From Sarocladium kiliense (lineage: Eukaryota > Ascomycota > Sordariomycetes > Hypocreales > Sarocladiaceae), in NCBI GenBank assembly GCA_030734395.1, contig JAUZTG010000012.1, positions 806,001 to 870,000 on the forward strand: DNA of 64,000 nt. Direction: 5' to 3'. Shown here one piece after another: positions 31,853 to 43,162 of the stretch; position 1 is the stretch's first letter, and each line of letters starts with the position of its first letter. Under the pieces are notes generated by a model. That model was not told the origin of the DNA, did no database searches, and saw nothing but the letters and a program-made list of their open reading frames with translations. A program made the position numbers and the translations under genes.

Positions 31853-33736
31853 ATGAAGCTCGACTCGCATCATTTCCAGTTGTTCATCAACAATGAGGTA
31901 AGGATACACCTGACGCTTGTATGCGAAGTGGTCTTTTAGCTAACACGCACGGGAATTGGAGTATGTGGACTGTCAGAATGATAAAAAGTAAGTCTCCTTT
32001 ACTACCACAATCGTCAAAAACATGGTTCTGATAGGTTCTGCGCCTGAAAGGATCTCCATCTACAACCCTGCCGATGGATCACTGGTGAGCGACCGCATTC
32101 CGGTTGCTGGCGAACAAGACGTCGACAAGGCCGTCCTACACGCACAGAAAGCGTTCAAAGCGGGTTCCGCGTGGCGGAGGTTTACTAACGATGAACGCCG
32201 AGATATCCTCCTCAAGTTCGCCGATCTCCTTGAAGAAAACCAGGAGCGTCTTGCTGAGCTTACACGCGTTACCCTGGGTGCCCCGTTTCACCCATTTGGA
32301 CAATCCGAGATTGGCACCGCTATCACGAACTTTCGATGTAAGAAGGCTCAGTCTAGGAGAATCAACATCGGCTGGCGAACTGACCAAGAAAAGACTACGC
32401 CGGCTGGATCGATAAATTCGGTGGTCAGTCGTTCCCCGCCGATGATGGCATGTACAAGATTGTGCGCAACGAACCTCTAGGAGTTGTGGCCGGGTATATC
32501 ACATCCCTTCCCTTAACTCAAGTTATTAATCTACGATCAAGTGTGCTGATGAGAAACGACTCACAGGATCATACCCTGGAATGGACCTCTTGCCTCTGTG
32601 GGCCTCAAAGCGGCCCCTGCCCTGGCCATGGGCAATGTCTTCATCTTGAAGCCGAGCGAGAAAACACCCCTGATGGCAGCTGAGCTAGGAAAGCTGGTGC
32701 TCCAGGCTGGCTTTCCTCCTGGCGTCTTCCAGGTCCTGACGGGCGACGGCAGCACCGGTGCTCTCTTGGCGGCGCACATGGGTATTGCCAAGGTCAGCTT
32801 CACAGGGAGCATCGCGACCGGCAAGGCTGTTCAAGTCCTGGCTGCGAACAGCAACTTGAAACGTGTGACGCTTGAGCTGGGTGGGAAGAGTCCGGCCGTC
32901 GTATTTGACGACGCGAATCTGAATAACGCCGTTGAATGGTAAGTATTCCTGAGATTGCCGCCCTAATTGCACGGGAGACGAAGATAGTTGACTGTTTCGG
33001 TGTCGAATAGGACCGTGAACGCACTCACAACGAATTCGGGTCAGATATGTTTTGCTGCAACACGAGTCTACGTGCAAGCTGGCATCTACGACGAGTTCAT
33101 CGAGCAATATCAGGCTGCCCTGCAGGTGAAGAAAGGGCTCATCGGCGACCCGAGTGAGCAGGGCAACGAGATAGGGCCCGTGGTGGACGAGGGGCAATAT
33201 ACGCGCATCATGGACATTATTTCGACAGCTCAGCAAGAAGGAGCTGGCACGCTGTTAGCAGGAGGCCAGCGAATTGGCAAAACAGTAAGCACTCCTTTCT
33301 TCGTCCGAAAGTGTAAATTTTCGGGCGTCAGTCACGATCAGTTGCTAACCAAAGACATCTTCTCTCCGCCCAGGGCTTCTACATCGAACCCACCATATTC
33401 GCAGACACCCAAGACAGTGCCTTCATTTCCACGAGCGAGATCTTCGGCCCTGTCGTGGTGATCAACAAGTTCCACACCGAGGAGGAGATCGTGGAAAAGT
33501 GCAACGACAGCCGGTATGGACTCATGGCTGGTGTGTTCACGCAGGACATCAGTCGTGCCCTTCGTGTAAGTTCGGGAATCGACGCAGGCGTTGTCGGGGT
33601 GAACTGCATCAGCACAATCACTCCTTCGTGTCCTTTTGGCGGGACCAAGGAAAGCGGTATAGGGCGTGAGTTTGGCGAGCATGCGTTGCGGGCTTACACG
33701 GAGCCAAAAACAGTGCTCATCAACATGAGCTCGTAG
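31853..33736 (+). CDS. Aldehyde dehydrogenase (NAD(P)+ dependent)
   Basis: Oxidises aldehydes to carboxylic acids. Seven exons (31853-31897, 31962-31987, 32051-32337, 32394-32493, 32567-32938, 33011-33284, 33374-33736) give 488 residues, standard ALDH size. The first exon reads MKLDSHHFQLFINNE; the 26-base second exon reads YVDCQNDKK. For intron 3 the acceptor at 32050 (gaaag) must be used, since the nearer one at 32034 leads to a stop. Motifs: IIPWNGPL, VFILKPSEKTP, FTGSIATGKAV (cofactor loop), ELGGKSP with the general-base Glu, NSGQICFAATRV with the catalytic Cys, and EIFGPVV. The FGGTKESGIGREFG end is typical. It is similar to fungal ALDHs of catabolic clusters (aldehydes of aromatic or branched alcohols). 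It precedes the bZIP gene on the same strand. Intact. Confidence 0.94.
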
Positions 33737-34256
33737 GGTGCCTATAGTATGTTTATAGTGTCTGATATAGCAGTCCAGTTCAGACCAGAATATAACCACA
33801 CATTGGCCTTTGTCTTTTTCTTCCCTTATTTCTAATTTGTCTTTTTCCCTTCAAGGTACAGGAAGACCAGTCTCCTGATTCAAATATAATCATATTCCGT
33901 CTCGTAACCTGATGGTTGCAGGCCCGCACAGCACTTCACAGCACGCTACAGTACAGCACTCTACAGCACCACAGAGCACCACACAGCACCATCCACGGCG
34001 GCTTCCCCGCGACTTAGTGGACTGCCTTAGCGTATCGGCAAAGTCTTGCTGTCCGAGGTCTGGGACTGGCCGTTTGCGCAGGGCATCCGAAGTTCCGGTG
34101 CATCTTCCACACTTCAATCACCACAATACCTGGTCACTCTCGGCTCGGCTCTAGGTGCAATCCAGACCCATCACAAGCTCCGACAACGGCATTTGACGTG
34201 GCTACGGGGTCAGAGTCAGCCGCAAGCTCCTTGCACTGCTTACTATACACTCGACC
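33737..34256. other. Promoter of the bZIP gene, with ACAGCAC low-complexity tract
   Basis: No gene. About 33925-33991 is a degenerate tandem run of ACAGCAC-like units. No TGANTCA-type palindrome was found here, so the regulator may not control itself by this element. Confidence 0.45.
33925..33991. repeat. Degenerate ACAGCAC-type tandem repeat
   Basis: Recurrent CAGCAC/TACAGCAC units with changing spacers on the plus strand, 270-330 bases before the bZIP start. A local microsatellite-like tract. Confidence 0.6.
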
Positions 34257-35759
34257 ATGATGCAGACCTCCCCGTCAGAAGAAGGTGCGGGGAGCGAGTC
34301 ACCCCCCAAGCGGCGGAATCGTCCTTCTCGCGCCATAGCAGATCTCACACCTGCGCAGCTCCGTCACAAACGCATCGTCGATCGCAATGCGCAGCGTGCC
34401 GCGCGCCAGCGAGCAAAGAACAGCTTTGTGGAGCTTGAGACTCGCTTCCATCAACTCGAGGAGACTTTTACACAGCAGCAGACCGAGCTGGCGTGCTTGC
34501 GGGACCAGAACACCCGCTTACTTCGGTGTCTGGACTCGATTCACGGCGCTTTATCCGAAGTCCCATCTGTTGCTTTTAACTCGGCGAGATCGGACGCGCC
34601 TCTGGATGGCGAAGAAGGTAGAAATGGGATTGTCCGTTAGTAATTGCGCCGAAAAGTTCATTGCAAGGTCCTTGATCATTGACTAACTGGTGAAACACGA
34701 TTTGGTAGGAAACTATGAGCTCGGCGATTCACGGTGTCGCGCGTTAGACGATGGTATTCCATTTGACACGCAGACAGACAATAGTCAACCACAGGGCATT
34801 GTACCATTGCCTCCTCCAGCTTCATTGATATCTGGAAGCCTGCCTTACCCCTTAATAGGCGACGGTGTCCGCAACAGCGCCACATCGTCGACTGTACACA
34901 ACGAGCCCCAGTCTAACACGGGTCAGGAGCAGGAAACAGCGACTCGTGCTGTGTTCAACACTCTCCCCATTTTCCTACCAGCCGCCCGGCCGTTGGACCA
35001 GATATTGCTCGAGTTCGTCACATCACATAGACAAGATGTCTCGAGCAGTCCGGATCCAAGGATGTCATTGTACCCGGATGAGCCACATGTTCAGGCCCTG
35101 GTCAATGTAGACCTCATCCATACAGTTGATCCTCTGAGCGCCATCATGTCGAGAGTTTTGTCAACTTTTCACCATGTAAAGCTACCGGAAAAGCTAGCCT
35201 TTTTCTATGTCATGTACCACACAACAAAGGTACGTCATTGAGACACCTGAAGAAGGGCGGGGCTGTTTGTTTCGAGTCCTGACCTTGATGAACCAACTCC
35301 CTATCGCCTGTGTATAGACACTGATGTTGTGACAGTGGCTAATTCAACCTACGAGGGGTAATTATTTATCACTTCCGACGTGGCTCAGGCCCACAGTAAC
35401 GCAGATCACTCTACCTCATGCTATCTGGATAACGAACATACCTTGGTCAGAACCCTTTACTGAGTGGATCCATCGCTGTTGCCCTTCCTTGTTAACACTT
35501 CATCAGGCCTGGAGTCCGCGACAAGTTAATAGAAGAGCCTGACCGGTACCATTTCGAGATGTTCTCGGAGCTGTACTCACATACGGTTACCGTGAATTGG
35601 TCGCATGATCCTCTGGATGCTCTATCGGGCAGTGGAGACACGAAGACCCTGCACTCCATCTTTCAAAGACATATTCAGAAGATTGACAACTGGACCGTCG
35701 CGCCAGAGTTCAATAACAGCTTGCCGGCTATGACCTCATCTATACAGTCTATTCCTTGA
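34257..35759 (+). CDS. bZIP transcription factor with DUF3425 domain
   Basis: Nuclear DNA-binding regulator. Exons 34257-34617, 34709-35229, 35336-35445 and 35507-35759 give 414 residues. The N-terminus has a Lys/Arg-rich PPKRRNRPSR patch, then the basic region KRIVDRNAQRAARQRAK, with the N-x7-R spacing of bZIP proteins, directly followed by a leucine-zipper-like heptad (LETRFHQLEETFTQQQ, then LACLRDQNTRLL). The C-terminal half is a DUF3425 domain (PF11905), running from LDQILLEFVTSHR through FWxxx-like WLIQPTRG and LRPTVTQITLPH to IPWPGVRDKLIEEP. This architecture is common for fungal cluster-linked bZIPs. Its position in the middle of genes whose promoters carry TGA(C/G)TCA palindromes makes it the natural candidate to bind them; that is inference. 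Low-complexity middle region is likely disordered. Confidence 0.9.
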
Positions 35760-35925
35760 GTGACTGTTGAATTCTTCCTTACATTCTCCTTGATAGTAGG
35801 ATTGAGTTGATAGTTCAGCTTTTATTATACATAACATGTAGTATCAATAATAGAGAATTAAACCTAATGCGAGCTGGTTATTCGTTAATATTTGCTTGAC
35901 GGTGTAAATTTTCTCCGAGAATATC

Positions 35926-36950
35926 TTAGACATAGTCGCTACTCCGTGCGAACGAATCCCACACCTCAAGGTCCTGGAGAACTTTGTTACACTTCTCCGA
36001 CATGTAAGCAACCGCCTCACTTCCAAAGGGTATCATCACCGGGAGGTTCTCGAGCTGGCCAGTGCTGAGGTTCTCGAGCTTTGCCACGTCGATGATGCGT
36101 TCTGCGGCAGCTTCCGGGTCACCTTTTTGCCGCCCATGATATCCGTCACTCCCACTGGCCACAAGCTCTTTTAATTTTGCGTACTCCGCAATGCCAATCT
36201 CACGCTCCAGCTTGTCTTTCCTGTTCTGTTGGCTCAGAATAGATGTGCGGAAACGGGCAATGACGAGCAGATGTACTCTGATGCCCAGGGGAGCAACTTC
36301 TTTACTCAGGCTTTCTGCTAGCCCTAGGTGTACCGACGGTGTCAGTCTCAAGAGAGCTTGTAGAAGCTCGAACCGATGAAGACTTACCTTGAAGTGCATA
36401 CTTGGATACGGAGTATGGCCCCATACCAGCTAGACCATCCCATCCCGAGATGCTCCCCATGAACAGGACAACGCCTTTCCTCCTAGGTCTCATTTTCCCT
36501 AACAGGATTCTCGTAATCTTCACTGAACCCCAAACATTGGTCTCGATCTGAGCTCGCGCATCCTCATCGCTACGGGAAATAGGTCATAAGCTGGTTCAGA
36601 AGCCCACTCCACGAGTGCGAGGTCGCTTACCTCAGTTCTTCCCAGACGCCTGACGAAACGTATCCTGCGTTGTTCACCAGCACATCCACCGCGCCTCCCA
36701 TGGTCTGTATGGCTTGCTCGATTTTCTGACGTAAAACATGCTCAGGCTCACAGACATCTAGCTGGATTGGTAGGGCATCTCTATTATCCCTGATATAGTC
36801 GAGATCATGGAGCTTGCGGGCGGTGGCTATTACCTTGTCCCCCCGGGCAAGTAGAGAAGTGACTAAAGCCCGACCAAACCCAGTAGAGCAGCCAGTGATC
36901 AGCCATACAGCGGCCTTAGCAGGCATAGGGGCGGCGAGAGCCTCCATCAT
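35926..36950 (-). CDS. Short-chain dehydrogenase/reductase (1-acyl-DHAP reductase-like SDR)
   Basis: NADP-type SDR, 299 residues in three exons (36631-36950, 36388-36569, 35926-36323). The sequence WLITGCSTGFGRALV has TGxxxGxG, and ATARKLHDL after strand 2 points to NADP. LVNNAGYVSSG, the catalytic Ser in FMGSISGWDGLAG and the Tyr-Lys in YSVSKYAL are all present; the sequence then departs from the usual PGxxxT (VIARFRTSIL has PG replaced by AR). That loop normally shapes the cofactor site, so cofactor binding may be altered, but the rest is intact. The C-terminal 90 residues (AEYAKLKELVASGSDGYHGRQKGDPEAAAERIIDV) are typical of this fungal subgroup. It diverges from the zinc alcohol dehydrogenase, and the shared promoter carries a TGACTCATGG site. 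Confidence 0.88.
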
Positions 36951-37274
36951 CCCTAGTAACGGGACAACGCGAGCAACGATTGGGTCTGTGTGTAGTTGTC
37001 AATGCTGTTGTACGGACCAAGGGGTTGGCTCTCGTACCTGCGGTGATGTTATGAACTTAGGTATGTCATGGGAGCCCTTTTCCGGTGCTTCAACCGGTCG
37101 GATTAGTATCTGTCGAGCCGAGTTGCGGATCGGCCTCGCAGGAGCAGGATGATTCCCCGCATTCGTGAGTGGATTTGCAGCCCGTCGTTGAGATATGGCC
37201 TTTGTACTTGAGCGGACTTGCAGATTTGGGGGTCTAGAGCTGTGCATGGGAATAGACTTGGGTTGGCCCATTTT

Positions 37275-37287
37275 AACTGACTCATGG
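37275..37287. promoter_or_regulatory. CCATGA-N-TCATGG-type element (right half perfect)
   Basis: AACTGACTCATGG; the TGACTCATGG part is perfect. 325 bases upstream of the SDR start and 417 bases upstream of the alcohol dehydrogenase start. Confidence 0.5.
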
Positions 37288-37336
37288 TCACCATCGAAGC
37301 CACACCTCCTTGCAACTAAAGAACTGGGGACGTGTG

Positions 37337-37347
37337 GGGGACCATGG
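37337..37347. promoter_or_regulatory. GGGGACNATGG element, copy 3
   Basis: GGGGACCATGG, 50 bases from the TGACTCATGG element, in the divergent SDR/alcohol dehydrogenase promoter. Confidence 0.35.
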
Positions 37348-37703
37348 ACCACGCGTGCAACCTCTGGTTTGATGTGTCATGGGCCGAATGCTGGAGGACG
37401 ACCCTGGGAAAAATAGCTCCGGCGACCTCAGTGTATCGACGGCACTGAAGGCTTGTCCCTTTGCCATAGCCGTTGCTCCATCTCCGGCGATAATGCTCAC
37501 ACCTTCGGCCTGCATGTGGACGCCTATGAGGATCCGGCAAACCTCTGGGCGAGCGAGTTCAACCCACCCTCGAGGCCCTTGGTAGGTATATACTTCCCGC
37601 ATCATTCTTGTCACAGTCATCACCACAAAAGGCCAACATCGACTACCTTACCTTCAACAATTAGCATAGGTAATCCTGCTTTGAGATCATCAGGCCTGAC
37701 AAC

Positions 37704-39220
37704 ATGGGTTCCATTCCAGCCGGCACAATGCTAGCAGCCCAATACAACAAGGTGAGTCTCATACATACTACTTATTTTTCGCTCCATCGTATATCAATGA
37801 TTTCGGGCTGATCTTCCTCCCCTTTGACGTGCAAATAGCATGAGAACAAAGTCCATGTCAACGAGGTTCCAATCCCTAGTCCGAAGGACGATGAGATTCT
37901 CATTAAAACCAAGTGCGCTACTCTTTGCCACTCAGACCTTGTATGTAACAGTTAAACTCGATAAAGCCTGCCCATTCATTCATCTTCTCTTGCCACTGAC
38001 CACGACTGGTGTAGATGCTTTTCTGGGGTCACACAGCTGAAGAGCCACCATATGACAATGTGACTATCGGCCATGAGAATACGGGATACGTTGTGGCCAT
38101 GGGCAAGGACGTCGTTGGCTTCAGCATTGGCGACCCTGTCGGCTGTTTGGGATGTAGCTATGCGTGCTGTAAGTAATCCTGCTGCTTGAGGTCTCAAAGT
38201 CCATCACTTTGCCGAGTTCCGAGTAAGGATTTATCCGTTGACAATTTTCTTTCAAGATGATTGCGAGGGCTGCCAGGTTCACAACCTATTCTGCCAGGCC
38301 GAGACTGGTCGTATGCATGGGTTTTCGTGCCATGGCCATTTCGCGGAATACTCCCTATCTCATTACAGGAATGCGATGGTGCTCCCGCAAGGGATGGACA
38401 TGATCTCAGCAGCACCACTATTCTGTGCCGGCGTTACTGGTAAGTCTGAAGCTTTCCAGATCTAATCTCTGACTCCGAGGATAGATGTACTAATGATCGT
38501 GTTGAGCTTACCATGCGGTAAAGGGCTGCGAGCTTAAGCCCGGGCAGTGGCTTGCTGTCATCGGTTGCGGAGGACTCGGACATCTTGGTAAGTGAATGCA
38601 ACCATGAACAGTCTGAGGCCCTTCGTACGTAGACAGTTCTTACTAACCTCGCTGTGCCTGCAGCTGTACAATATGGAAAGGCCATGGGCTATAATGTCAT
38701 TGGCCTCGACATCTCTAACGCACAACTCAAGGCTGTCTCAGCTTTAGGGGCTGACTACGTGGTCAACACCCTGGAGGACCCCGAATGGGAGGCCAAGGTT
38801 AGAAAGATCACAAAGGGCGGTTGTGACGCCGCAGCAGTCTTTAGTGCCTCAAATGCTGCTTACGAATCAGCCCCGAAAGCCCTTCGGTGAGTTACTCTAA
38901 GGCCGACCAGTTCTTTTACCTCGCGATGCTGGCACTAACCAGAAGCTCCTCATGATAGGATCAACGGACTAATGATGGTCGCTGGTATACCCAAGAAGCC
39001 TCTTTCCATTAATGCCCTGGATATTCTCCTCGGGAAGTACAGAGTCGCGGGGAGGAGCAGCGGTATTCCAGCCAAGATGGGTGAGGCCATCAACTTCAGT
39101 AATGACCACGGCATCCAGTCGCACATCACGACGTTCAACAGTCTGCATGATATCCATGAATGCATCAAGCTCATGGATGGCGGCGCCACGAGTGGGCGAT
39201 TCGGCATTGTGTTTGACTAG
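37704..39220 (+). CDS. Zinc-dependent alcohol dehydrogenase
   Basis: Medium-chain alcohol dehydrogenase interconverting alcohols and aldehydes. Seven exons (37704-37751, 37839-37940, 38015-38168, 38257-38439, 38507-38587, 38664-38886, 38959-39220) give 350 residues. The catalytic-zinc motif CHSDL (Cys), GHENTGYV (His-Glu) and the third zinc ligand Cys in LFCAGVT are present; the structural-zinc lobe is the Cys-rich GCLGCSYACYDCEGC stretch plus NLFC. AVIGCGGLGHLAVQ is the Rossmann loop and VIGLDISNAQL ends with Asp, favouring NAD+. The residues near the active site and the CAGVTAYHAVK stretch match the yeast ADH1/AdhA subgroup, acting on short primary alcohols, but the cluster setting allows others. 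The exon 4-5 join uses acceptor 38506. Intact. Confidence 0.93.
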
Positions 39221-40106
39221 GGGTCATTAACTATATAGTCATACTTGTCAAATAAATGAACATATAAGCCTTAGTACCCTAGTCTATAATACTTTATCTG
39301 ATTCGAAAACGCGAATTGAAGGCACTGTGAAAGTAATGAAACTTGTCATACATAAATCATAGTTCATTGCTATAATGATGTAATGTATAACATTGTTTGA
39401 GAGGTTTATCTGCGAACTTGTTTACCTCCTTCATCTAAATCGAGATGAAGAATATGTGACTAAGAGCGCTTGCTAGATGAACATTCTCTTGCATAATATG
39501 AAGCTCAGAGTAATGAAGATTCTCTGGGACTGCCAACCGTATGAGAGAATTATAGCCCAGGGACATATGGGCCGAACTGGTCGAAACTCGCAGCCGGGCT
39601 TTCTGGCTTCACTTGGTGGGTTGGGGAGCTTCGTGAACGCATTCGGCCAGCCCTCTTGTTGCCTCAGTCTGACAATGAATCATGGGTTACTTGGCCGCTA
39701 CTCCTGACTCATTGGCATTTAGTCGGAACTTCAATCCCGCGACCAGCATGGGTCTCCTCTACGAGATTTGATGCACAGCATGTCTTGTCAACGCTAGCCT
39801 TGTTCGAGCGTCCGGCATGGTGATTGTGCCATATTTGTGATCGGCCGTTCCACACCAAAACTGGGGCCCCATACCCCAGGAATCCGGGTACCAGGGTAGG
39901 GTGTGTATTAAGATAGCTCTCCTTTCCGCTGGTATCATTGTTGAGGCACAGCGAACGCTTTTCTCTGGTCTTAAGGTCTTCCGAGAGCTCCCATCAATAC
40001 CAGATCTTCCAAAGTTGACTTCTTACATACTAGTTTTGCTACCCTCATTAAACCGACTGCTCTAGGTGCTTTGAAACTGATAGAGCTCTTGCGACGGCAA
40101 TCCAAG
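39221..40106. other. Intergenic, promoter of the second cluster sugar porter
   Basis: No gene supported. Contains CAATGAATCATGG at 39673 and TGACTCATTGG at 39705, about 400 bases before the porter. Confidence 0.5.
39673..39685. promoter_or_regulatory. CCATGA-N-TCATGG-type element (one mismatch)
   Basis: CAATGAATCATGG, one base off the perfect palindrome, 421 bases upstream of the porter start; a second core TGACTCA follows at 39705. Confidence 0.5.
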
Positions 40107-42015
40107 ATGGAACTTTCCGAGTTTCAAAAGTTTGGCGTCTCTTCGTTGCGTGGCAAGTGGCTGCACTTCGGTATCGCACTCAGCGCAGGCTCAGCTTTCC
40201 TCCTATTTGGTTATGACCAGGTGACTTTTGCAACCCTCTTGAACAGCGTCAGGTGAACTGTGCAGCTGACTTCAGACCTAAAACTTCACAGGGTGTTGTC
40301 GGTGGCTTGATCACTGACGCTTCTTTCCTTGCCGCTCTCGGAAATCCTTCTTCCAGCTTTCTCGGCCTCATCGTCGCGCTATACAACGTTGGATGTCTCG
40401 CAGGATGTGTCGTGGCCGGAATGTGGGGAAACCGCTTGGGACGCAAGAGAACCATTATGTATGGCTCTATTATCTTGATTATTGGTGGTGTGATGCAAGC
40501 TGCCATCTATGAGGCCATTCAGATGATTGTTGGCAGAATAGTGTCCGGTGTTGGCACAGGTGAGTGATCTCCAGTGTTATTAGCGAAGTCACGACCACTG
40601 ATCGAAATCAAGGCATGGTTACTTCTACCATCCCCATGTATGTCTCGGAGTGCTCTCCGGCGAAGAGGCGCGGTCGTTCAGTGGCCATCCAGTTATCCGT
40701 TGTCATCGTACGTCCTTGCTCTTTAGTGTGTTAGGCATATCATCCGTGTTCACTATACTGACCTCTTCAAAGTTTGGAACAGTCATCGCTTATTGGCTGG
40801 ACTACGGTACTATTACCAACCTAACAGGAGATGTTGTCTGGCGATTCCCCATTGCATTCCAAAATGTGTTTGCATTGATTACGCTTGCGACACTTCCTTT
40901 CCTCCCGGAAACTCCAAGGTGAGTAGTCTCTTCCAGGTTGTAAAACTTTGGAAGCAACTAATATAATATGCAGATGGCTTTATTCCAACGAATATCAAGC
41001 TGAAGCCGTAATCGTTCTCGCCAGACTGGCTGATACCACCATTGATGACCCTCGAGTCAGGGCTATCGAAAACGAGCTGCGTCAGTCGCTAGCTGATGAG
41101 CAGCAGGCGGTCCAATTCTCCTTCCGAGATATTATCAAGGATAAAAGCGAGATCAAGAGCACGCGGCGTTTAGTTATATGCTTCGCCACACAATTTTGGC
41201 AACAGTTCACCGGCATCAACGTCATCGCCTTCTACGTAATGATCGTCCTACAGACCAACGTTGGCCTGGAGCAAAAGACAGCGAGTCTTGTCGCCGGCTG
41301 TATTCAAATTGCTTTCTGGCTTGCCACACTGCCGCTAATATTCCTCATCGACAAGATTGGGCGCAGGCCTACCTTCTTAGTAGGCAGCGTGGCTCTTTTG
41401 ATCAGCATGTCCTGCTTCACGGCTGGTATCGCCGCAAACACCAGTGCCACCAGTTATATGGCCTTAGGATTCCTCTTCCTCTTTGAGATGTCGTTCGGAA
41501 TGTCCTGGAATGCCACTCCCTGGCTTTACGCCCCTGAGATAACGACTCTCAGGATGCGTCACGTTGGCGCGGCTACTGCTACGTTTTCCGAGTGGCTCTG
41601 GACATTCGTACGCATTAACCACCCATGACCTTTATTTGTCCGTTCGAATATTCTGAATAGCTTACGCTAACCGACTCGAATAGGTCATTGCTCTGATCAC
41701 ACCATACGCGATCGAAAACGCGGGCTGGAAGTTCTATATCCTCTTTGTAGTTATGATCTTCCTTGCAATTCCCTTCGTCTACTTTTTCTTCCCTGAGGTA
41801 AGTTGCAGTGATCATGCCGTAAAACGTCTCGAGTATCTGCTGATGAAGAGCCTGCACTATAGACAAGCGGGAAGACCCTCGAAGAAATCGACTACATCTT
41901 CTGCAAGATCACGCCATTCGATCATGAGGAAAACATCGCCCCTAAAGAAGATTCCCTGACGGAAGAAAACTGTATCGAGAACCCCGAGACCTCTACAATC
42001 CGAGCTACAAAGTAG
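40107..42015 (+). CDS. MFS sugar porter
   Basis: Hexose-type MFS transporter, 507 residues in seven exons (40107-40220, 40292-40559, 40613-40707, 40773-40918, 40974-41607, 41684-41797, 41863-42015). Helix 1 has LLFGYDQGVVGGLI; then GNRLGRKRTIMYG, GRIVSGVGTGMVTSTIPMY, FLPETPRWLY, FWQQFTGINVIAFYV (sugar-site QQ-x-GIN), LIDKIGRRPTFL, WNATPWLYAPEIT and FPETSGKTLEEIDYIF at the end. The start ATG at 40107 gives a short N-tail, and an in-frame ATG 12 codons upstream is possible. The C-tail of about 35 residues is acidic. Closely related in layout to the porter at 28812. Upstream sites CAATGAATCATGG and TGACTCATT link it to the cluster. Substrate unknown, maybe a sugar or a sugar conjugate. Confidence 0.91.
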
Positions 42016-43162
42016 AGAGGGTTAGGTGGCGGGCAGATGCAGCTAGACCAACGAGCCAAAGTGGATGCATAATTTCCCGTTCACGAGATTGGTTTACGCA
42101 CAGCCAGGCTAGATATGTATAGGAAATCCTAATAGATTTGGATTTCTGATGAGCATATAAATGTTACCCAATCATGGACACTGTGTATAGTAGTGAAGCG
42201 ATCTAGCACTCTCTCCTTCGCACTGGAGTACTGCCGCTCGTTGGTCGACCTATGTTATTGAAGGCGTTGCTAGAGTAGAAGCATATCATTAATAACGCCA
42301 TCAAAGATCGGATGCAGGTAAACATCGGCACCACTATTGTAGACTTGTGCTGCACAGGCAGGCGGTCTCCACGAAGCAACTATGCTGCATTGTCCTAAAA
42401 GCGGCCACATCCTCTCGATCGATGGTTGCACGGCCATTCATCTAGAGAGACTTCTCTTCTACGCGAAGTCGCATCCACGTCAAACAACATTAAAGCAGAA
42501 TTGAGAGGAGCTTTTTGACACTTCGGTGGTAAAGGTGCAATCTGGTGTTGGGCAGGGCTTGGGAACATCTCGCGGAACTTTCATTCAGCTCTGGAACTTG
42601 GGTGTGAATGACCTACCCTAGGCCCCGCAATGACAAGTACTGCATCCTGCATTTATTCACTGGTTGATGTAGAATGATGTTGAGAAGATGCAAACTACGA
42701 AGGGAGTTGCGGGCTACGGATTCCGCAGACGGAGACGCTGTTAGGGTGTGTGGTATGAAGGGGGAAAGGGGGGTGAAGCTTGCGCGTGTAGACGGGTGGG
42801 GGGTGTGGGAAGATCCCGCCGACGTAGTATCGTGCAGCAACGGAACTAGAGCCATGAGTCAGTGGAATCCTGACGGTTCTTGAGGATAATACCATGATCA
42901 AGGCCCCGATTTCGGGCCAGTAGTTCTCGGGATTCGCTGTGGCATTCACCATGGCAGCTATCATAGCCGCGGTAATACTTGTGCTAAGTAATACCAGATC
43001 CCTTGGGCTTGACTTCAGCCTTGAGGGGTGTATATCTCCATACTTCTAAACCGTCAGCGAACTTAGGCCTAGTTCCAATAACCAAACGGCTCGCATCTTG
43101 TTGACCTGCCAGCGTCAGACCATTATCACGAACATACCCAAGACGGGACATACAAGCTAACT
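42016..43162. other. Intergenic, promoter of the AtuA-family gene
   Basis: No gene supported. Minus-strand codons at 42870-42964 read as an open frame without recognisable domain. Contains CCATGAGTCAGTGG at 42852. Confidence 0.45.
42852..42864. promoter_or_regulatory. CCATGA-N-TCATGG-type element (left half and core)
   Basis: CCATGAGTCAGTG, 298 bases upstream of the AtuA-family start. The left half and TGAGTCA core are perfect; the right arm diverges. Confidence 0.5.

Larger units (their letters stand above)
36951..37703. other. Divergent promoter of SDR and zinc alcohol dehydrogenase
   Basis: No gene supported. Holds AACTGACTCATGG at 37275, GGGGACCATGG at 37337 and a half-site GTGTCATGGG near 37373. 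Confidence 0.5.

Noticed and set aside
32015..32050. Aldehyde dehydrogenase start at 32022 and the acceptor at 32034
   Set aside because: 32022 would remove the conserved N-terminal FINNEYVDC part, and the acceptor at 32034 gives a stop; acceptor 32050 restores the frame and family sequence.
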